64,000 nucleotides of DNA from Camellia lanceoleosa (lineage: Eukaryota; Streptophyta; Magnoliopsida; Ericales; Theaceae), in NCBI GenBank assembly GCA_025200525.1, contig CM045770.1, positions 88,126,084-88,190,083 of the forward strand, given 5' to 3'. The position numbers and the translations under genes were made by a program. Positions 35,845 to 47,348 of this stretch are shown in pieces. The notes under the pieces are model-generated. The model ran no database searches. It saw only the letters and a program-made list of their open reading frames with translations, and was not told the DNA's origin. Every line of letters begins with the position of its first letter. Positions within the stretch are counted from its first letter, which is position 1.

Positions 35845-36622
35845 GTCACAATGGTTGATTGATGCATTATGGGCCTACCGCATTACTTCTAAGACACCGA
35901 TTGGGATGTCACCATATAGGGTGATGTTTGGCAAAGCTTGCCATCTCCCGGTTGAACTCGAGCACTGAGCATTATGGGCCATAAAGAAGTTTAACTTCAA
36001 TATGGACGCGGCTAGGCTCAACCGGAAATTGCAACTCAAGCCTCGTTTGGGAAGTAATCGGTTTAGCCAAAAAGTCAAAAAGTTACTAAATTAGCCAAAA
36101 AGCCAACAACCCATACCAAAAAGTCAAAGATTCTCTTTTCTCTCTACTTTTTGCACATCTTTTCGTAAAAAGCCAAAAAGTCATCCAAACATTCTAGTTT
36201 TTTTTAGCTCATATTTAAGCCAAATAGCCAAAAAGTTACTAAATTAGCCTGTTCCCAAAAGAGGCATCAATAAGTTGGAGGAAATCCGAAATGATGCATA
36301 TGAGAGTTCGAGAATTTTTAAAGCTTAGACTAAAGAATTCTATGACAAGCACATTAATAGAAAATCCTTTGAATCCTGCCAAAAAGTGTGGCTTTTTAAC
36401 TCAAAATTGAGACTCTTTTCGGGTAAGCTTAGATCTAGATGGCATGGTCCCTTTGTGGTTGTTAAGGCATTTATTCATGGTGCCGTTGAGGTGCAAGATT
36501 CAAAGACTGGCCACACTTTCAAAGTGAGTGGCCAAAGACTGAAGCCATATATAGAGGGGATTGGGAATGGGGATATGATTGAGTCCATTGCTTTGATGGA
36601 CCCTTTTTACTATGATTGCTAG
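35845..36622 (+). pseudogene. Athila integrase C-terminal part
   Basis: After the solo LTR the frame resumes with the conserved [23 protein letters not shown] block and the [13 protein letters not shown] motif, followed by a stop. A MITE (36,040-36,266) interrupts the next helix. After it come the GPY/F-type sequence SGKLRSRWHGPFVVV and the end of the polyprotein at 36,622 (MDPFYYDC). Confidence 0.85.
36040..36266. mobile_element. MITE inserted in the Athila integrase
   Basis: The ends GCCTCGTTTGGGAAG and (reversed) GCCTCTTTTGGGAACAG are inverted repeats. TCAA flanks both sides (36,036-36,039 and 36,267-36,270). The interior is rich in AAAAAGTCAAAAAGTTACT. Removing it restores the integrase reading frame, which fixes the boundaries. 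Confidence 0.85.
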
Positions 36623-37150
36623 ATTGATTTCTTGTTCTTTTTTCTTTCCCTTCTATTCTATTATGTTTTTCTTTGTTCTTGTTGTGCTTTATTTGCGTCT
36701 AGAAGACTTTAAATCCTCTGAAGGTGTAATTCCTTTGGTGTTAGGCGTGCCCGAACGGCATCTGACGATCTGGTATAGCCACCTAACTGTGTTTGTAGTG
36801 AGTTCCTAGGAGACCAACTGAGACGGTGGAAACTAGAATTCGAATGGCAAAGTCTAGAACACAAAGGTTTGGAATTTTCGAGACTAGAGTTTGGTTTAAA
36901 TACCCAGGGGTGTGGAGATTGGTTCAAAACAATCTCGACTTGAACTCTGTATGGCAGCCCTATAGGTCGAGTTAGCTTTATGCGCCTCGATTCTGGATAC
37001 TGAATCAACCTAGTCTGTCACCCTGTTGGAGAATAGGGAAAGTTACAAACGCTGTTAGGGAGAAAAGTAGTGCCCGTGATTTTCGGGTAAAGATTACACC
37101 TTAGTGAGCATTTAATTATTTCTGTGAGCATTTAAAAAACAAAAAAAATC

Positions 37151-37320
37151 CCGCACGTGCGGCACAAAATGTCAAACCACAAGTGCGTACTGCATTAATT
37201 GCAGGTGCGCGAAAAAGTGCGTCAACCTAGTCGCATGTGCGGCTTGATCCCCGCATGTGCGGAGCGTCGTTCCTACAAAAAAAAAATCCCGCATGTGCGG
37301 GCCTACCCATGCATGTGCGG
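37151..37320 (+). repeat. Paired CCGCATGTGCGG / CCGCACGTGCGG palindromes
   Basis: Copies lie at 37,151 (CCGCACGTGCGG), about 37,231, 37,251, 37,289 and about 37,309. The two pairs are 20 bp apart (12-bp palindrome, 8-bp spacer), the same layout as the CTCGAG array of the Tekay LTRs but with a CATGTG or CACGTG core. Degenerate copies lie between 37,170 and 37,220. Confidence 0.85.
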
Positions 37321-37474
37321 CAAAATTTCTTTTCCACCAATTTGCCTATTACTTTAAAAGTAGGTGGGCGGGGTGTAGTCAAGACGCGGCGCGTAACACT
37401 CAAGACGTAGCAATTCTTTGAAAAAAAAAAGGAAAAAAAAAATATAATAATTTAAACCTGCAGATTTTGTTATG

Positions 37475-37517
<43 letters not shown>

Positions 37518-38177
37518 TTTTTTTTAATTTGTTTACTTATTTCAAAAAAAAAATAAAAAAATAAATTTTAAATAAAAATAAATAAATATACTATTTTATT
37601 TCTTTATTTATTTTTATTTCAAAAAAAATTGAAAATATAAATATATATATATAAAAAAAAATCGCAATTTTTATTTATTTATTTTTCTATGTTTGTTTTT
37701 GAATAATAATAATAATAATAATATCTAACCTAGACCCACTTTTCTTCTCATCACTCTCACAGATTTTGTCTCTCTCCCTACCTCTCATTATCTATCTATC
37801 TATTTATCTATCTCTCTCTCTCAACCCCATAACCCACAAACTTATCCATCCCCACCATCACCATCTTCTTCTTTCATTTTCTTCCTTCTTTTTATTCTTC
37901 CTTTTTCCTCACCACCACCATCTCACCATCGGCATCACTATTTCCTCTCCGTCTGACGAATCTCCGGCAACTACCATTTTTTTTCGACAAATCTCCATTC
38001 TTTCTCTCTCTTTCTCCACTTTTCCAACGTAAACTTTACTTTTTGTTTAGATTTGTGGGTGTAGGAGTAGAGAAGTAGAGTTTTGATTTTATTTTTTTGT
38101 TCAAATCTTGATCTATGTTTCATACTTAAAAAAATAAAAAAATAAAATAAAAAATCCAGGCAGCAAAAAGATGACAT

Positions 38178-38210
38178 CCGCACGTGCAGCCCAATCCGGA
38201 GCACGTGCAG
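38178..38210 (+). repeat. Further CACGTG pair
   Basis: CCGCACGTGCAG at 38,178 and GAGCACGTGCAG at 38,199 form one more pair 21 bp apart, in the leader of the third ORF. Confidence 0.75.
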
Positions 38211-38529
38211 CACCTGTGCATTCAAAAAAAATACAAAAAATAAAATAAAAATTCTAATACATAACTTTTCTAATTCATTATATTTTCTATCTATTTATTT
38301 AGTTGTTTAGATTTAGTTTATTGTCTTAGTATTATTTGTTAGTTTAATTTAATACTGGTAAAAATGTTAATATGTAAGTTTAAATTATTCGATTTCATTT
38401 TGTAAAAAAAAAAAAATGATGAGAATTGCATGTGGTACATCAGTGGGCAGACTTGTGCTTTAATATTTTATTTGATTCTCATGCTAGTTTCACGGGTCTG
38501 TGTCTACTTGTTTTTGGTGTGTGCAGGAT

Positions 38530-39262
38530 ATGAGTAGACGGCTATCCATCTGGGCTTCCAAAAAGGCCAGAGGTTCCACCTCCTCGGCGCCACCGCCACC
38601 ACCGTTACCACCATCCTCACCACCACTATTGGGTGACTTACTACAGCCGGAGTGGGCTTCATGGTTGCTTCACAAGCTCACGCAGTTCAACATTTCATAT
38701 TTTCAAAGATGACTGGCCACTTCTTGGGTCATATGAGCTCTAACTCCCAAGAAGTTAGGCCTTTGCACGGTTACAATGCCGACTTATCCTTGTCTGGTAC
38801 GACTCTTCTACCAAAACCTGTATGAGTCACTCACTGAGAACGAACTGCTATCTATTATTGATGGTCATCTCGTTTGCGTTACCGAATCCATGATTGCCAA
38901 CGTGTTAGGGTTCTTTTCCAAGATGGAACACCAGCCTTTCTCGAAAGTTGAGGACCAACAACCCATACACAGCCTCATCTGACAATACTTCTTGGGAGCC
39001 CACGGTGATGCGAGTTATACATGCTTGCGCCGGAGCAAGCTGCATGGTCGCTTGCTGTTCATTGATTCTGTGGTACACAAGAACACCTTTCCACTGGGGC
39101 ATAAAGCTGAGCGCCGTTTGGAGTTTGTTCGAGTCTTATATGGGTATCAGCATGGCTATCAGGTCCCGCTTGCGCATATCATCTGGATACATATGCGTAA
39201 ATTTCTACGAGAGGCAGTTCGACCTCAACCTATGCAGAACCTGACTTGGCCCCTGCCATTTG
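38530..39262 (+). pseudogene. Athila third ORF, first part
   Basis: Starting at ATG 38,530 (MSRRLSIWASKKARGS) with a Pro-rich stretch, several frames carry a connected protein: LVRLFYQNLYESLTENEL, DGHLVCVTESMIANVLGF, then HGDASYTCLRRSKLHGRLLF, HKNTFPLGHKAERRLEFVR and AHIIWIHMRKFLREAVR. This resembles the plant-transposon-associated protein found in the env position of many Athila-like elements. Its function is unknown, and I see no clear transmembrane segment. Stops at 38,710 and 38,980 break it. A reversed solo LTR cuts it at 39,262. Confidence 0.6.
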
Positions 39263-41347
39263 TGTCACGACCCAAACCCGCCCCTGCAGGTTTAGCACCG
39301 TAACCGGTCAGTAATCCGTGGATTACCAAAGGCCTTTGAACAGATTAGCAAATAATAAGGGGCTGCGGAAGCAATAGTACAAAATAGACAAGGTCCAATG
39401 AGCTGTGATAATGTATATGGGACAGAACATTTCAAAGCTTATTTATATATATACAAACATGCCAGTCCAGATACACAATATTTACAAGGTATTTATAGAA
39501 TGTACTTCCCAAGATCTGACTTTGCAAAGAGTACACAAGGACTAGCACGAGTAAAAAAAACAGCCATGGCATTAGGCTTCGTTCGGAACCTTCTCGGGAG
39601 GCACAACAGTTGGCTGACAAAACAAAATAGACGGTTGTCAACTTTGGCCCTGGTCATGTGCTGGCTCACCTACATACATAATATAAACTGTGAGCGAAAG
39701 CCCAGTGAATAATAATAGAGTAAAGGGTTTCAATGAATGAGTTCGTACAAGTTTAGAAATCGTAGTTCAGTTTCATATCAAATCATAGTTTATCCAGATG
39801 ATATACAGACAGAAATCATAAATCATGATTAAGTTTACATGATACATCCATTAGCCTTAACAGAACAGAGTAGAACGTATACACGTGGGGGTTACGAATA
39901 ACCAGTTCCATAAAGGAACCTCCAGATCCGTAATAGAAACGTAAGTGAGCCCCGTGCGAGTCCTCTGGTACGAGTAACAGAGTGCAGACAGATATAAGTT
40001 CCATAAAGGAACCTCCGATATCGGGTAACAGCTAACAGATATCACAAGATGCTAAGGATGTCACGAATACATATCAGAAATTGAACAATCATTCATTGTA
40101 CAGAACATATAATTTTGAAAAACAGATCTTGTTTTATCACACAGAAAATAGATACAGTTGAACATAACTTTACTAAATTATTACTCACAGTTAGCCTTGA
40201 ACTAGAAAGACGGAGCAGATTGATCACACGACACGCGACACCTGACCTACATAACACATAACAGATATACACTTGAAACACACATTCTAATTGCACAAAA
40301 CTCATGTCGTTAGTTCTTTGTGTGTTTCTGACCTTAAATCCTCACTATAGAGTCTTAAACATGGCCTGGGAATGCCTAGGATGGAATGAGGATGCAAAGA
40401 TGCACTTTAAGACACTTTTCAAAATTTTGCTGAAACAGGGGTCCCGCTCGAGTGTGTCTTTCTTCGCTCGAGTGGACATGCAAACAAAAGGGATCCACTC
40501 GAGTGTGTATTTCTTCGCTTGAGTGGACTGTAAACTACAGTAAAAGTACTGGATGCTTGAAATTCACGCTCGATGGGCGCTCGATACCCGCTCGAGCGTG
40601 AGACACAAGTCCTCGCTGGAGCATGCATTACCTCGCTCGAGCGGACTGTAAACATGTGAAAAGTACTGGATACACGCATTTCATGCTCGAGCATTACTTT
40701 ACACGCCGAGCGATCGATGAACTTCAGGTGTACGCCGAGCATGGAGTTCTCGCCGAAGGTGAGTCCAAAATCTGGAATTCCCAGATTTGAACCTCAAGCC
40801 CAAAACTCAACTTTTAAAGCATTAATTTCGATCCTCTTGGGCTAATTTTCTGGAAAACTCTTGTAAACTCATAGTATAACATGTTTTGAAGATCAATTTG
40901 CAAAATTAAAGCCCAAAGGTAGTTCAATTAAACATAATTTCAAGGAAAACTTCAAGAACATAAATTAAATATAACATGCATGAATTCTCATGACTTCTAA
41001 TGCTCCAAAACATGATCCAAAACAAGATTAAGCTCAAGAATAGGATGAATTCATGGACTATAACAAAAATGTGGACATGCATGTGGAAATTCATGAAAAA
41101 CAACTCCAAAATCCAAAATATGTGCATGCATGCATGAATTCACTCTCAAATCCAACTCTTAGAACCAATTCTAGACTTTAAACTCTAATCTTCCATGAAC
41201 CATGCAAGAAATAAATCTTAAATTCACAATTGAAAGGGGAATCTCCTACCTTAAACCTTGAATTTCAAGTCTAGGAGCTCAAAAATGCAATTCTTTTTGA
41301 TTTCTTCTAAGTCTCCAAGTTAAATCCCTTGTTGAACTCAAATTCTC

Positions 41348-41386
<39 letters not shown>

Positions 41387-41795
41387 AATTGGTTCAAGAA
41401 ATGGCTGAGGAGATGTTGTGAAATGTGTATAATTTGAGTTCAAAGCAATGGTACCTAAGTGGCCCACTAATGACATTAATGTAATAATTCAAACTAGTGT
41501 GATTTAATGTTATTTAATCTAATTTACACATTCCAAATCAAATTTCAATTAAACCAACTATAAAATCACATAAATTCTAACTAGCACATAACACTAATCA
41601 ATTTCGAAATCGAGCGCCGATAAGGCTTTCGATTCGTAGTTCAAAGTCAGAACACGAATAGATCGTTTTATGGCAAACAGATAAAAACACAAAGATAATG
41701 CAATATATATGCAATTTAATAACAAATCTCTCATAATCTACTATTAGACATAATTAGGTGTGAATTAACATTAATCAGAGGTTGGGGTTATTACA
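39263..41795 (-). mobile_element. Reversed Tekay-type solo LTR in the third ORF
   Basis: On the minus strand it starts TGTAATAACCCC at 41,795 and ends GGGTCGTGACA at 39,263. ATTTG is duplicated exactly (39,258-39,262 and 41,796-41,800). The pair array at 40,445-40,650 is decayed (CGCTCGAGTG, ACTCGAGTG, CGCTTGAGTGG), but core-to-core spacing of 20 bp is kept (40,445/40,465 and 40,498/40,518). A CT microsatellite lies at 41,351-41,385. Confidence 0.92.
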
Positions 41796-42360
41796 ATTTG
41801 CCAACATCCTCACACTTGTCTTCGAGCTGAACGGCCTCTTCATTGTTTCGACTGAGGAGATTGATCAAGCTTATTCGACTTTCGGGCAGCGGAAATAGCA
41901 ACATAGCATATCTCGCTTTCCGCAGTAGGTTGGTGCCTCGGTTGACGAGGCCCTGGACCCTGTTCATGACCAACCAGCTCATCCTGCCTGCCTTGTGCCT
42001 CCCTAAAGGGACTCATTCTACATGACTCGCGAGGAGTACTTACAACTTTAGCACTCTGTGGATCATGTCCACAGTACTCTTTGTGATCACCACCAGAGTC
42101 TTATGGGGTTACACACGGATTTTCAGGCGCATCGAGACTATTCTTAGGCAGCCTTTGACCAGCTACACGCCCGCCAGCTCGACATTCAGCAGTCAGTTGC
42201 ATCACTGCAAGCTGACTTTTATACATATCGAGAGTCAAGCCAGCAGCATTTTGATTAGCTCGCCCAACGGGTTCAGGATGAAGCATTTGAGACACGATCT
42301 TTGATGAACGCCTTGTTTGCCCAGCATTTCCCGCCACCATTGCCACTGGATCCTCCCTAG
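41796..42360 (+). pseudogene. Athila third ORF, C-terminal part
   Basis: After the solo LTR the protein continues to about 42,360 in a frame with several stops. The last blocks (MGLHTDFQAHRDYS, FDQLHARQLDIQQSVASLQ, RVQDEAFETRSLMNALFAQ) are Gln-rich and heptad-like, suggesting a coiled coil, and end in a short Pro-rich tail. Confidence 0.5.
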
Positions 42361-43854
42361 TGCCGGCCTATATTTGTCTCTTTTATTTTTATTTTTCTTT
42401 TTAGTTATTTCTTCTTTTCAAAAAAAAAAAAAGTGTGTGAAGTGTGTGTCTGTTACTTTATGCCTACCTGGATGTGCACCTACAATTTCTGGTAATATTC
42501 TCTCATTTCTCTTTACTTTTCCATTGAGGACAATGTCATATTCAAATTGGGGGATGATGGTTATATTTTCTTTTGTGTATTTCCATTTGGATCATAATTC
42601 ATGTTTATACCTGTTTCGCTTGATTGCATTATTTTATTTGATGTGACTTGTTGCTAGTAGGGTGATGATATTTGTATATGTTAATTGGGGAGTATAGTAG
42701 ACTTGTATGAAAAAAGTTTATTGGAGATAGTTGCATGTGATGTTTGCACTAGGAGAGTTGTTTGTGTTTGTGGTATTAATACACTTGTTATGAGTATGCC
42801 TTAATTCACATGAACACATTATCATAGCGGTGACCTCTTTACTATAATCCCTGGTGTACATCATTGATAATGACTAGGGTTGCAGAAAACAATAAATGAG
42901 GAGCCAACATTCTTAAAAAAAAAATAAAAAAAAATAAAAAAAATGCTTGACTTGTTTGGGTTCGTAACTTTTTTAACTCGAGTTATTAAGCCTGTAGGGG
43001 TGTCTCTACACCTAGTACCCTAAAATTGTCTGGTTTGGGAGTCATTGGCCCAATACTTGTTACATGGTTTAATTAGAAAACTTAAGGAACTTAGACATTG
43101 CACAGTTAAGGAAAAATAAGGAGAATGACTTGTTCAGATTCGTAGCCTTTTCAACTCGAATTATTAAGGCTGTAGGGGTGTCTTCACACCTAGTGCCCTA
43201 AAACCGTCTGGTTTGGGGGTCATTGGCCCAATGCTTGTTACATGGGTTGATTAGAAAGTGTAATGGATTAGGACATTGCACAGTCATCTAAAAAAATAAT
43301 AATAATAAAAAATAATAATAATAAAAAAAACTTTTGAGAATCTTGGCTGCAACAGGTTAATTTTTCTGTATATATTGAGTGTTATTATGAGTTACACTGG
43401 GCTATTATAGTGGACAATTAACTGATATGGAGATTGGACTTTACACCGAGGGTACTGATGATTTGTCTACTAGCATGCACAAGTATAAGGGACTTTACTT
43501 TTGTATAACTGAATTGTGGTTTTTACTCAATAGATTCCTTCATGCTTGTCCACTGTGCCTTTAATGACTCATTATGACTTAATATCACACTGTAGTGGCA
43601 CATAAGTTGATTGTTAGGTGGCGTAGTATGGTTAATTGTTGGGCATATATGAATATGTTAATGTTTGTGGGTATCATTTCTGAAAACCCTCATGAGATTT
43701 TACTCGTCCACTTGGGGTAACTTTGTGGTTTAAAGGCTTGTTGCATATGCTAAATGCAGCCGTTTTCCCACGAAAGAGGAAATAGCTAGATTTTGTTTAA
43801 TTTAATTTAATTTTTATTACTTGCTTAAGGACTAACAAGTTGCAAGTTGGGGGA
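42361..43854 (+). other. Athila 3' untranslated region with tandem duplication
   Basis: Non-coding. Two copies of a segment of about 165-180 bp lie at 42,945-43,110 and 43,126-43,290, sharing GGCTGTAGGGGTGTC-like and GGACATTGCACAGT blocks. The region ends in the polypurine tract AAGTTGGGGGA (43,844-43,854). Confidence 0.75.
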
Positions 43855-44971
43855 TGTGATTAAGGCCGAATTGTACAACATTGAGGCCGTTAATTAGGAT
43901 CTCTTAGTTTTATTTGCTTGTCAAACTGTATACTTTATGTGTGTTTAATGTTCATTAGGTTGTACATAGTCGAAGCAGAAAATGGGCAAAAAGACAGAAT
44001 TTGGAGAGAAAACAGATTCCCACACGTGCGTTGACTTTGTCTGTACGTGCGTTGACTTTCCCGCACGTGTATTGACTTTTTTTGAAAAAACGTGCCCGAT
44101 GTTTTAAACTTGTTTGAAAGATAGCAGAAGTATAAATTGGCAAGAAAAAGGTTTGATTAGGGTTCTGAAATTATTTTTGCAAGGAAAGAGAGGCTAGTGT
44201 TTCAAGGGGTGATTTTCTTCAAAAAGCCTGAAGGACACTTCCATGGGGTCTTCTACCTCATCTTCTTTCTCTTCCCACTCCTCCATGAGTAGCTAGTCTT
44301 CTTTTCTAGGATTTTGATAAAACCCTAGCCATGTAATTAGTTTTTCTTTTTGATTTTCAATTATGTAAAGGTTTGAATAATTGTATGGTGTTTTAGAAGT
44401 TATATATATATATATTCTATTATTTCTTCAAGTATTCGGCTTTCTGTGATTGTTGAACGTTTTCCATACAAGAGTTTTCGATTCTTTCACATTCAAGGTA
44501 TGAGACGAACCATACTACGAGGGATGAGTCGTGTCACTACCCTAGTTTAGAGTGAATGATTCTTACTACTTGAGATGGTTCGTATTCGTACATTGAACGT
44601 GATGATTTTCTTGTTAAATGCTTTGAACTTGTAGTTGCGAAGCATTATTCTGTTTGAACCATAACATAATTGATTTCAATTGGAAACCCTATTTACGTGA
44701 CTAGTGGTGGACTCTTTGCCATAGATTTTTTCTCAAATCAGTAAATTCAATTTTATTTATAATTGATAATTTAATTACTTAGTTTAATTTATTTGTTATT
44801 AAATTAGGTTATGAACAATCAATCTTTTCATCAAAATTAATTTAGGAATTTAACAATTAAATTAGTTTAATTTCATAATTGTCCCTGTGAATCAATATCT
44901 AAACTTGTCATTATTCTAAAAAAATTTAATATAATTTGATATTTAATTTTAATGTTTGTAACGACCCATCA
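43855..44971 (+). repeat. Right LTR of the Athila element
   Basis: 1117 bp, the same structure as the left LTR. The G-box/W-box stretch (44,021-44,080) has three units instead of two, at 44,023, 44,044 and 44,064, with small changes in the G-box cores of the second and third. TATA box at 44,131-44,138. Confidence 0.92.
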
Positions 44972-44976
44972 ATATG

Positions 44977-46005
44977 CCCACCACAATTAATTTTAAATGC
45001 ATTGGTGGAGGGGTCTTTGTTCTTGACAAAAATAAAGAAAACTTTTTCATACATGAAAAGGAGTTAATAAAGACTTTGGGGTTTACTTGCTAAGAAAACT
45101 TTTTCATACATGAAAAAGAGTTAATAAAGACTTTGGGGTTTACTTGCTAAGAAGATTGCCCACCCTAAGCAAGTTAGCCAATTGGAATCAATAAAGAAAA
45201 GCTGGGGAAAGGGTTGCTTTTTGATATTTGACCAATGAGAATAGAAGAGCAATGGTGAAGCATGTGATGAATGAAATTTCTGGTCACCTTCCATTTCGAA
45301 AACTTATAGAGTGGTCCATGTCAAATACTTACAATTTTTATTAATTTAAATGAAAAAATTTATTCATTTTATATTGAATTTTAAAAAAGAACTGAATAAT
45401 TATCACAAAAAAAAAAAAAATGTAAAATATTACTTCGAGACCATCAAACAACTTCTTGCTTTTTTTAAGACTTTCACAATTAAGAGGGTTCAAGGCATGT
45501 CTGCTAGCACTTTCCTTTGTAGAATTTACTTTTGATGGGTGGGTTGGGTTTAAGCTTTTGGTAGATTTCTTTGTAGGCTTTTCAAATCATAGCATTTAAA
45601 AAGGGATATTGACAATCATATATTCATGACAATTATAATATATTGTTATTGAGCTTATTTGATGTAAATTTTTTTTTATAGCATTTAAAAAGGGATATTG
45701 ACAATCATATATTCATGACAATTATAATATATTGTTAATGAGCTTATTTTATATAATTTTTTTTCAAGTTGAAAGTTAATAATCGTAAAATAAAAGTTAA
45801 AAATATTCATTTATCAATTTTCAAATAATTAGTAAGCAAAAAAGGTATCAAAATAGGTTAATACATACTCTCAAAATAATTTTTATTATTATTTATCAAT
45901 GCCATCCTTAGTGGGTAAGAAATGGACCTTATTCAAAAGAAATATGGGGTACAGTTGCACTGATGCGAGGCCACTAAAGGCTTGCATCAAATTTTTAAAA
46001 AAAAA
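44977..46005. other. Intergenic region with two tandem duplications
   Basis: A unit of about 58 bp (AAAACTTTTTCATACATGAA) is repeated at about 45,037-45,150, and an 89-bp unit (AGCATTTAAAAAGGGATATT) at 45,591 and 45,680. No gene is recognisable. Confidence 0.7.
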
Positions 46006-47348
46006 TTGGGTGAATTATAAAAAAAAATCCCAAAGTTTTGCATTTTTTTCATTTTAAATCTCCGATTTTCAATTTCAACAAATTAAACTCTATCCTTTCA
46101 CCCATGTTTCAATCTGGCTGCCTGTCCATCCTCGTCATATTGAATTAATGGAAATCTAGGTAAAATTTTAGATTCAAAGACACATGTTGCAACACTTGTA
46201 TCTCTCTCGTTGTAACTCCATTTCAACTTATTTTTACGTCGTTCGATTCATCTCATAGCCTAATTTTTATTTTACCCCTCATATGCCTTGTTTCATATCT
46301 TTTTACATGTCATCGGAGCTCTAAAAGTTGGCTAAAAATAAGATTTTTCTCTCTTTTGGTAAAATTTTCAAATTCAAATCCACTTGATCAAGTACTTGTA
46401 TCTCCTTGGTTGTAACTCCATTCCGCCTCATTTTTGCATCGTTAGATTCACCTCATGACCTAGTTTTCATTTCATCTCTTTTTGCATGCCATTGGAGCTT
46501 TGAAAACTGGCCAAAAATAAGATTTTTTTTTCTCTCTATGCTGCTTCCTTTCTCTTTTCTTTCCAATATTATTCTCTCTTTTCCTCTTCTTTCATGGCTC
46601 TTACACCAAGCTCGTGGTGGCTACCGAACTTCAAACGGTAGTGGTGCCGTCGAGTATGAAGGTATATGACTTACAAGAAGGAGAAGAAACATAAGGGTGG
46701 GGGAAGGGCCATGAAAGAAAAGGAAAAGAGAGAATAATTGTGGAAATGAAGGAGAAATGAAGAAGCATGTAGATAAAAGATGGAGAAAAAATATTTATAA
46801 AAAAAAGAAAGAAGAGAAAAATCTTATTTTCGGCCAAATTTCGGAGCTTTGACGACATGCAAAAAGAGGTGGAACAAGGCATATGAGGGGTAGAATGAAA
46901 ATTAGGTCATGAGATGAATCTAATGGCACAAAAATGAGGTGAAACGAAATTACGACGAGGAAGATATAAGTGTTTGAACATGTGAGTTTGAATTTGAAAA
47001 TTTTGTCCAAAGAGAAAATTTTTATTTTTAGTCAACTTTTGGAGCTCTAACGACATGCGATGGAACAAGGCATTTGAGGAGTGGAATGAAAACTAACCCA
47101 TAAGGTGAATTCAATGGCGCAAAAATGAGGCTAAACGGAGTTACATTGAGAGAGAAACAATTGTTTAAATATGTGGGTTTGAATTTAAAATTTTATCCAA
47201 ATTTTTGTTAGCTCAATATGACGGAGATTGACGGGGGGCTAGATTGAAACACAGCTGAAAGGATATGGTTTAATTTGTTGAAATTAAAAACCTGAAGTTT
47301 AAAATGAAAAAGGCATGAAACTTTGAAATTTTTTGTGTAATTAACCAA
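46006..47348. mobile_element. Foldback-type element with about 600-bp inverted arms
   Basis: The left arm (46,006-46,607) is repeated in reverse complement on the right (46,696-47,348), leaving a loop of only about 88 bp (46,608-46,695). Matching landmarks include TTTGCATTTTTTTCATTTTA left against TAAAATGAAAAAGGCATGAAA right, and TTTCATGGCTCTTACACC against GGGGAAGGGCCATGAAA. Each arm contains two diverged subrepeats of about 200 bp. No transposase is present. Foldback or long-TIR Mutator-like origin are both possible. Confidence 0.85.

Larger units (their letters stand above)
36623..38526 (+). other. Athila spacer between pol and the third ORF
   Basis: Non-coding, with a TTA microsatellite (37,478-37,515), long A/T runs, a TCTA/CT-rich stretch near 37,780-37,830 and two groups of G-box-like palindromes listed separately. 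Confidence 0.6.
24686..44971 (+). mobile_element. Athila-like Ty3/gypsy element, decayed and multiply invaded
   Basis: LTRs at 24,686-25,788 and 43,855-44,971 share start TGTGATTAA and end CGACCCATCA. A tRNA-Asp primer site follows the left LTR, and a polypurine tract precedes the right LTR. The order is gag, protease, RT, RNase H, integrase and a third ORF, as in Athila. Flanks ATATA and ATATG are 4 of 5 identical, a plausible target duplication. The 20.3-kb length includes about 7.4 kb of later insertions: an LTR-like insert at 27,907, solo LTRs at 33,328 and 39,263, and a MITE at 36,040. Every coding region has stops or shifts. Confidence 0.92.

Noticed and set aside
46406..47010. Hydrophobic ORFs on both strands of the foldback element
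   Set aside because: They are mirror images of one another, produced by the inverted repeat and CT-rich sequence. No family recognised.
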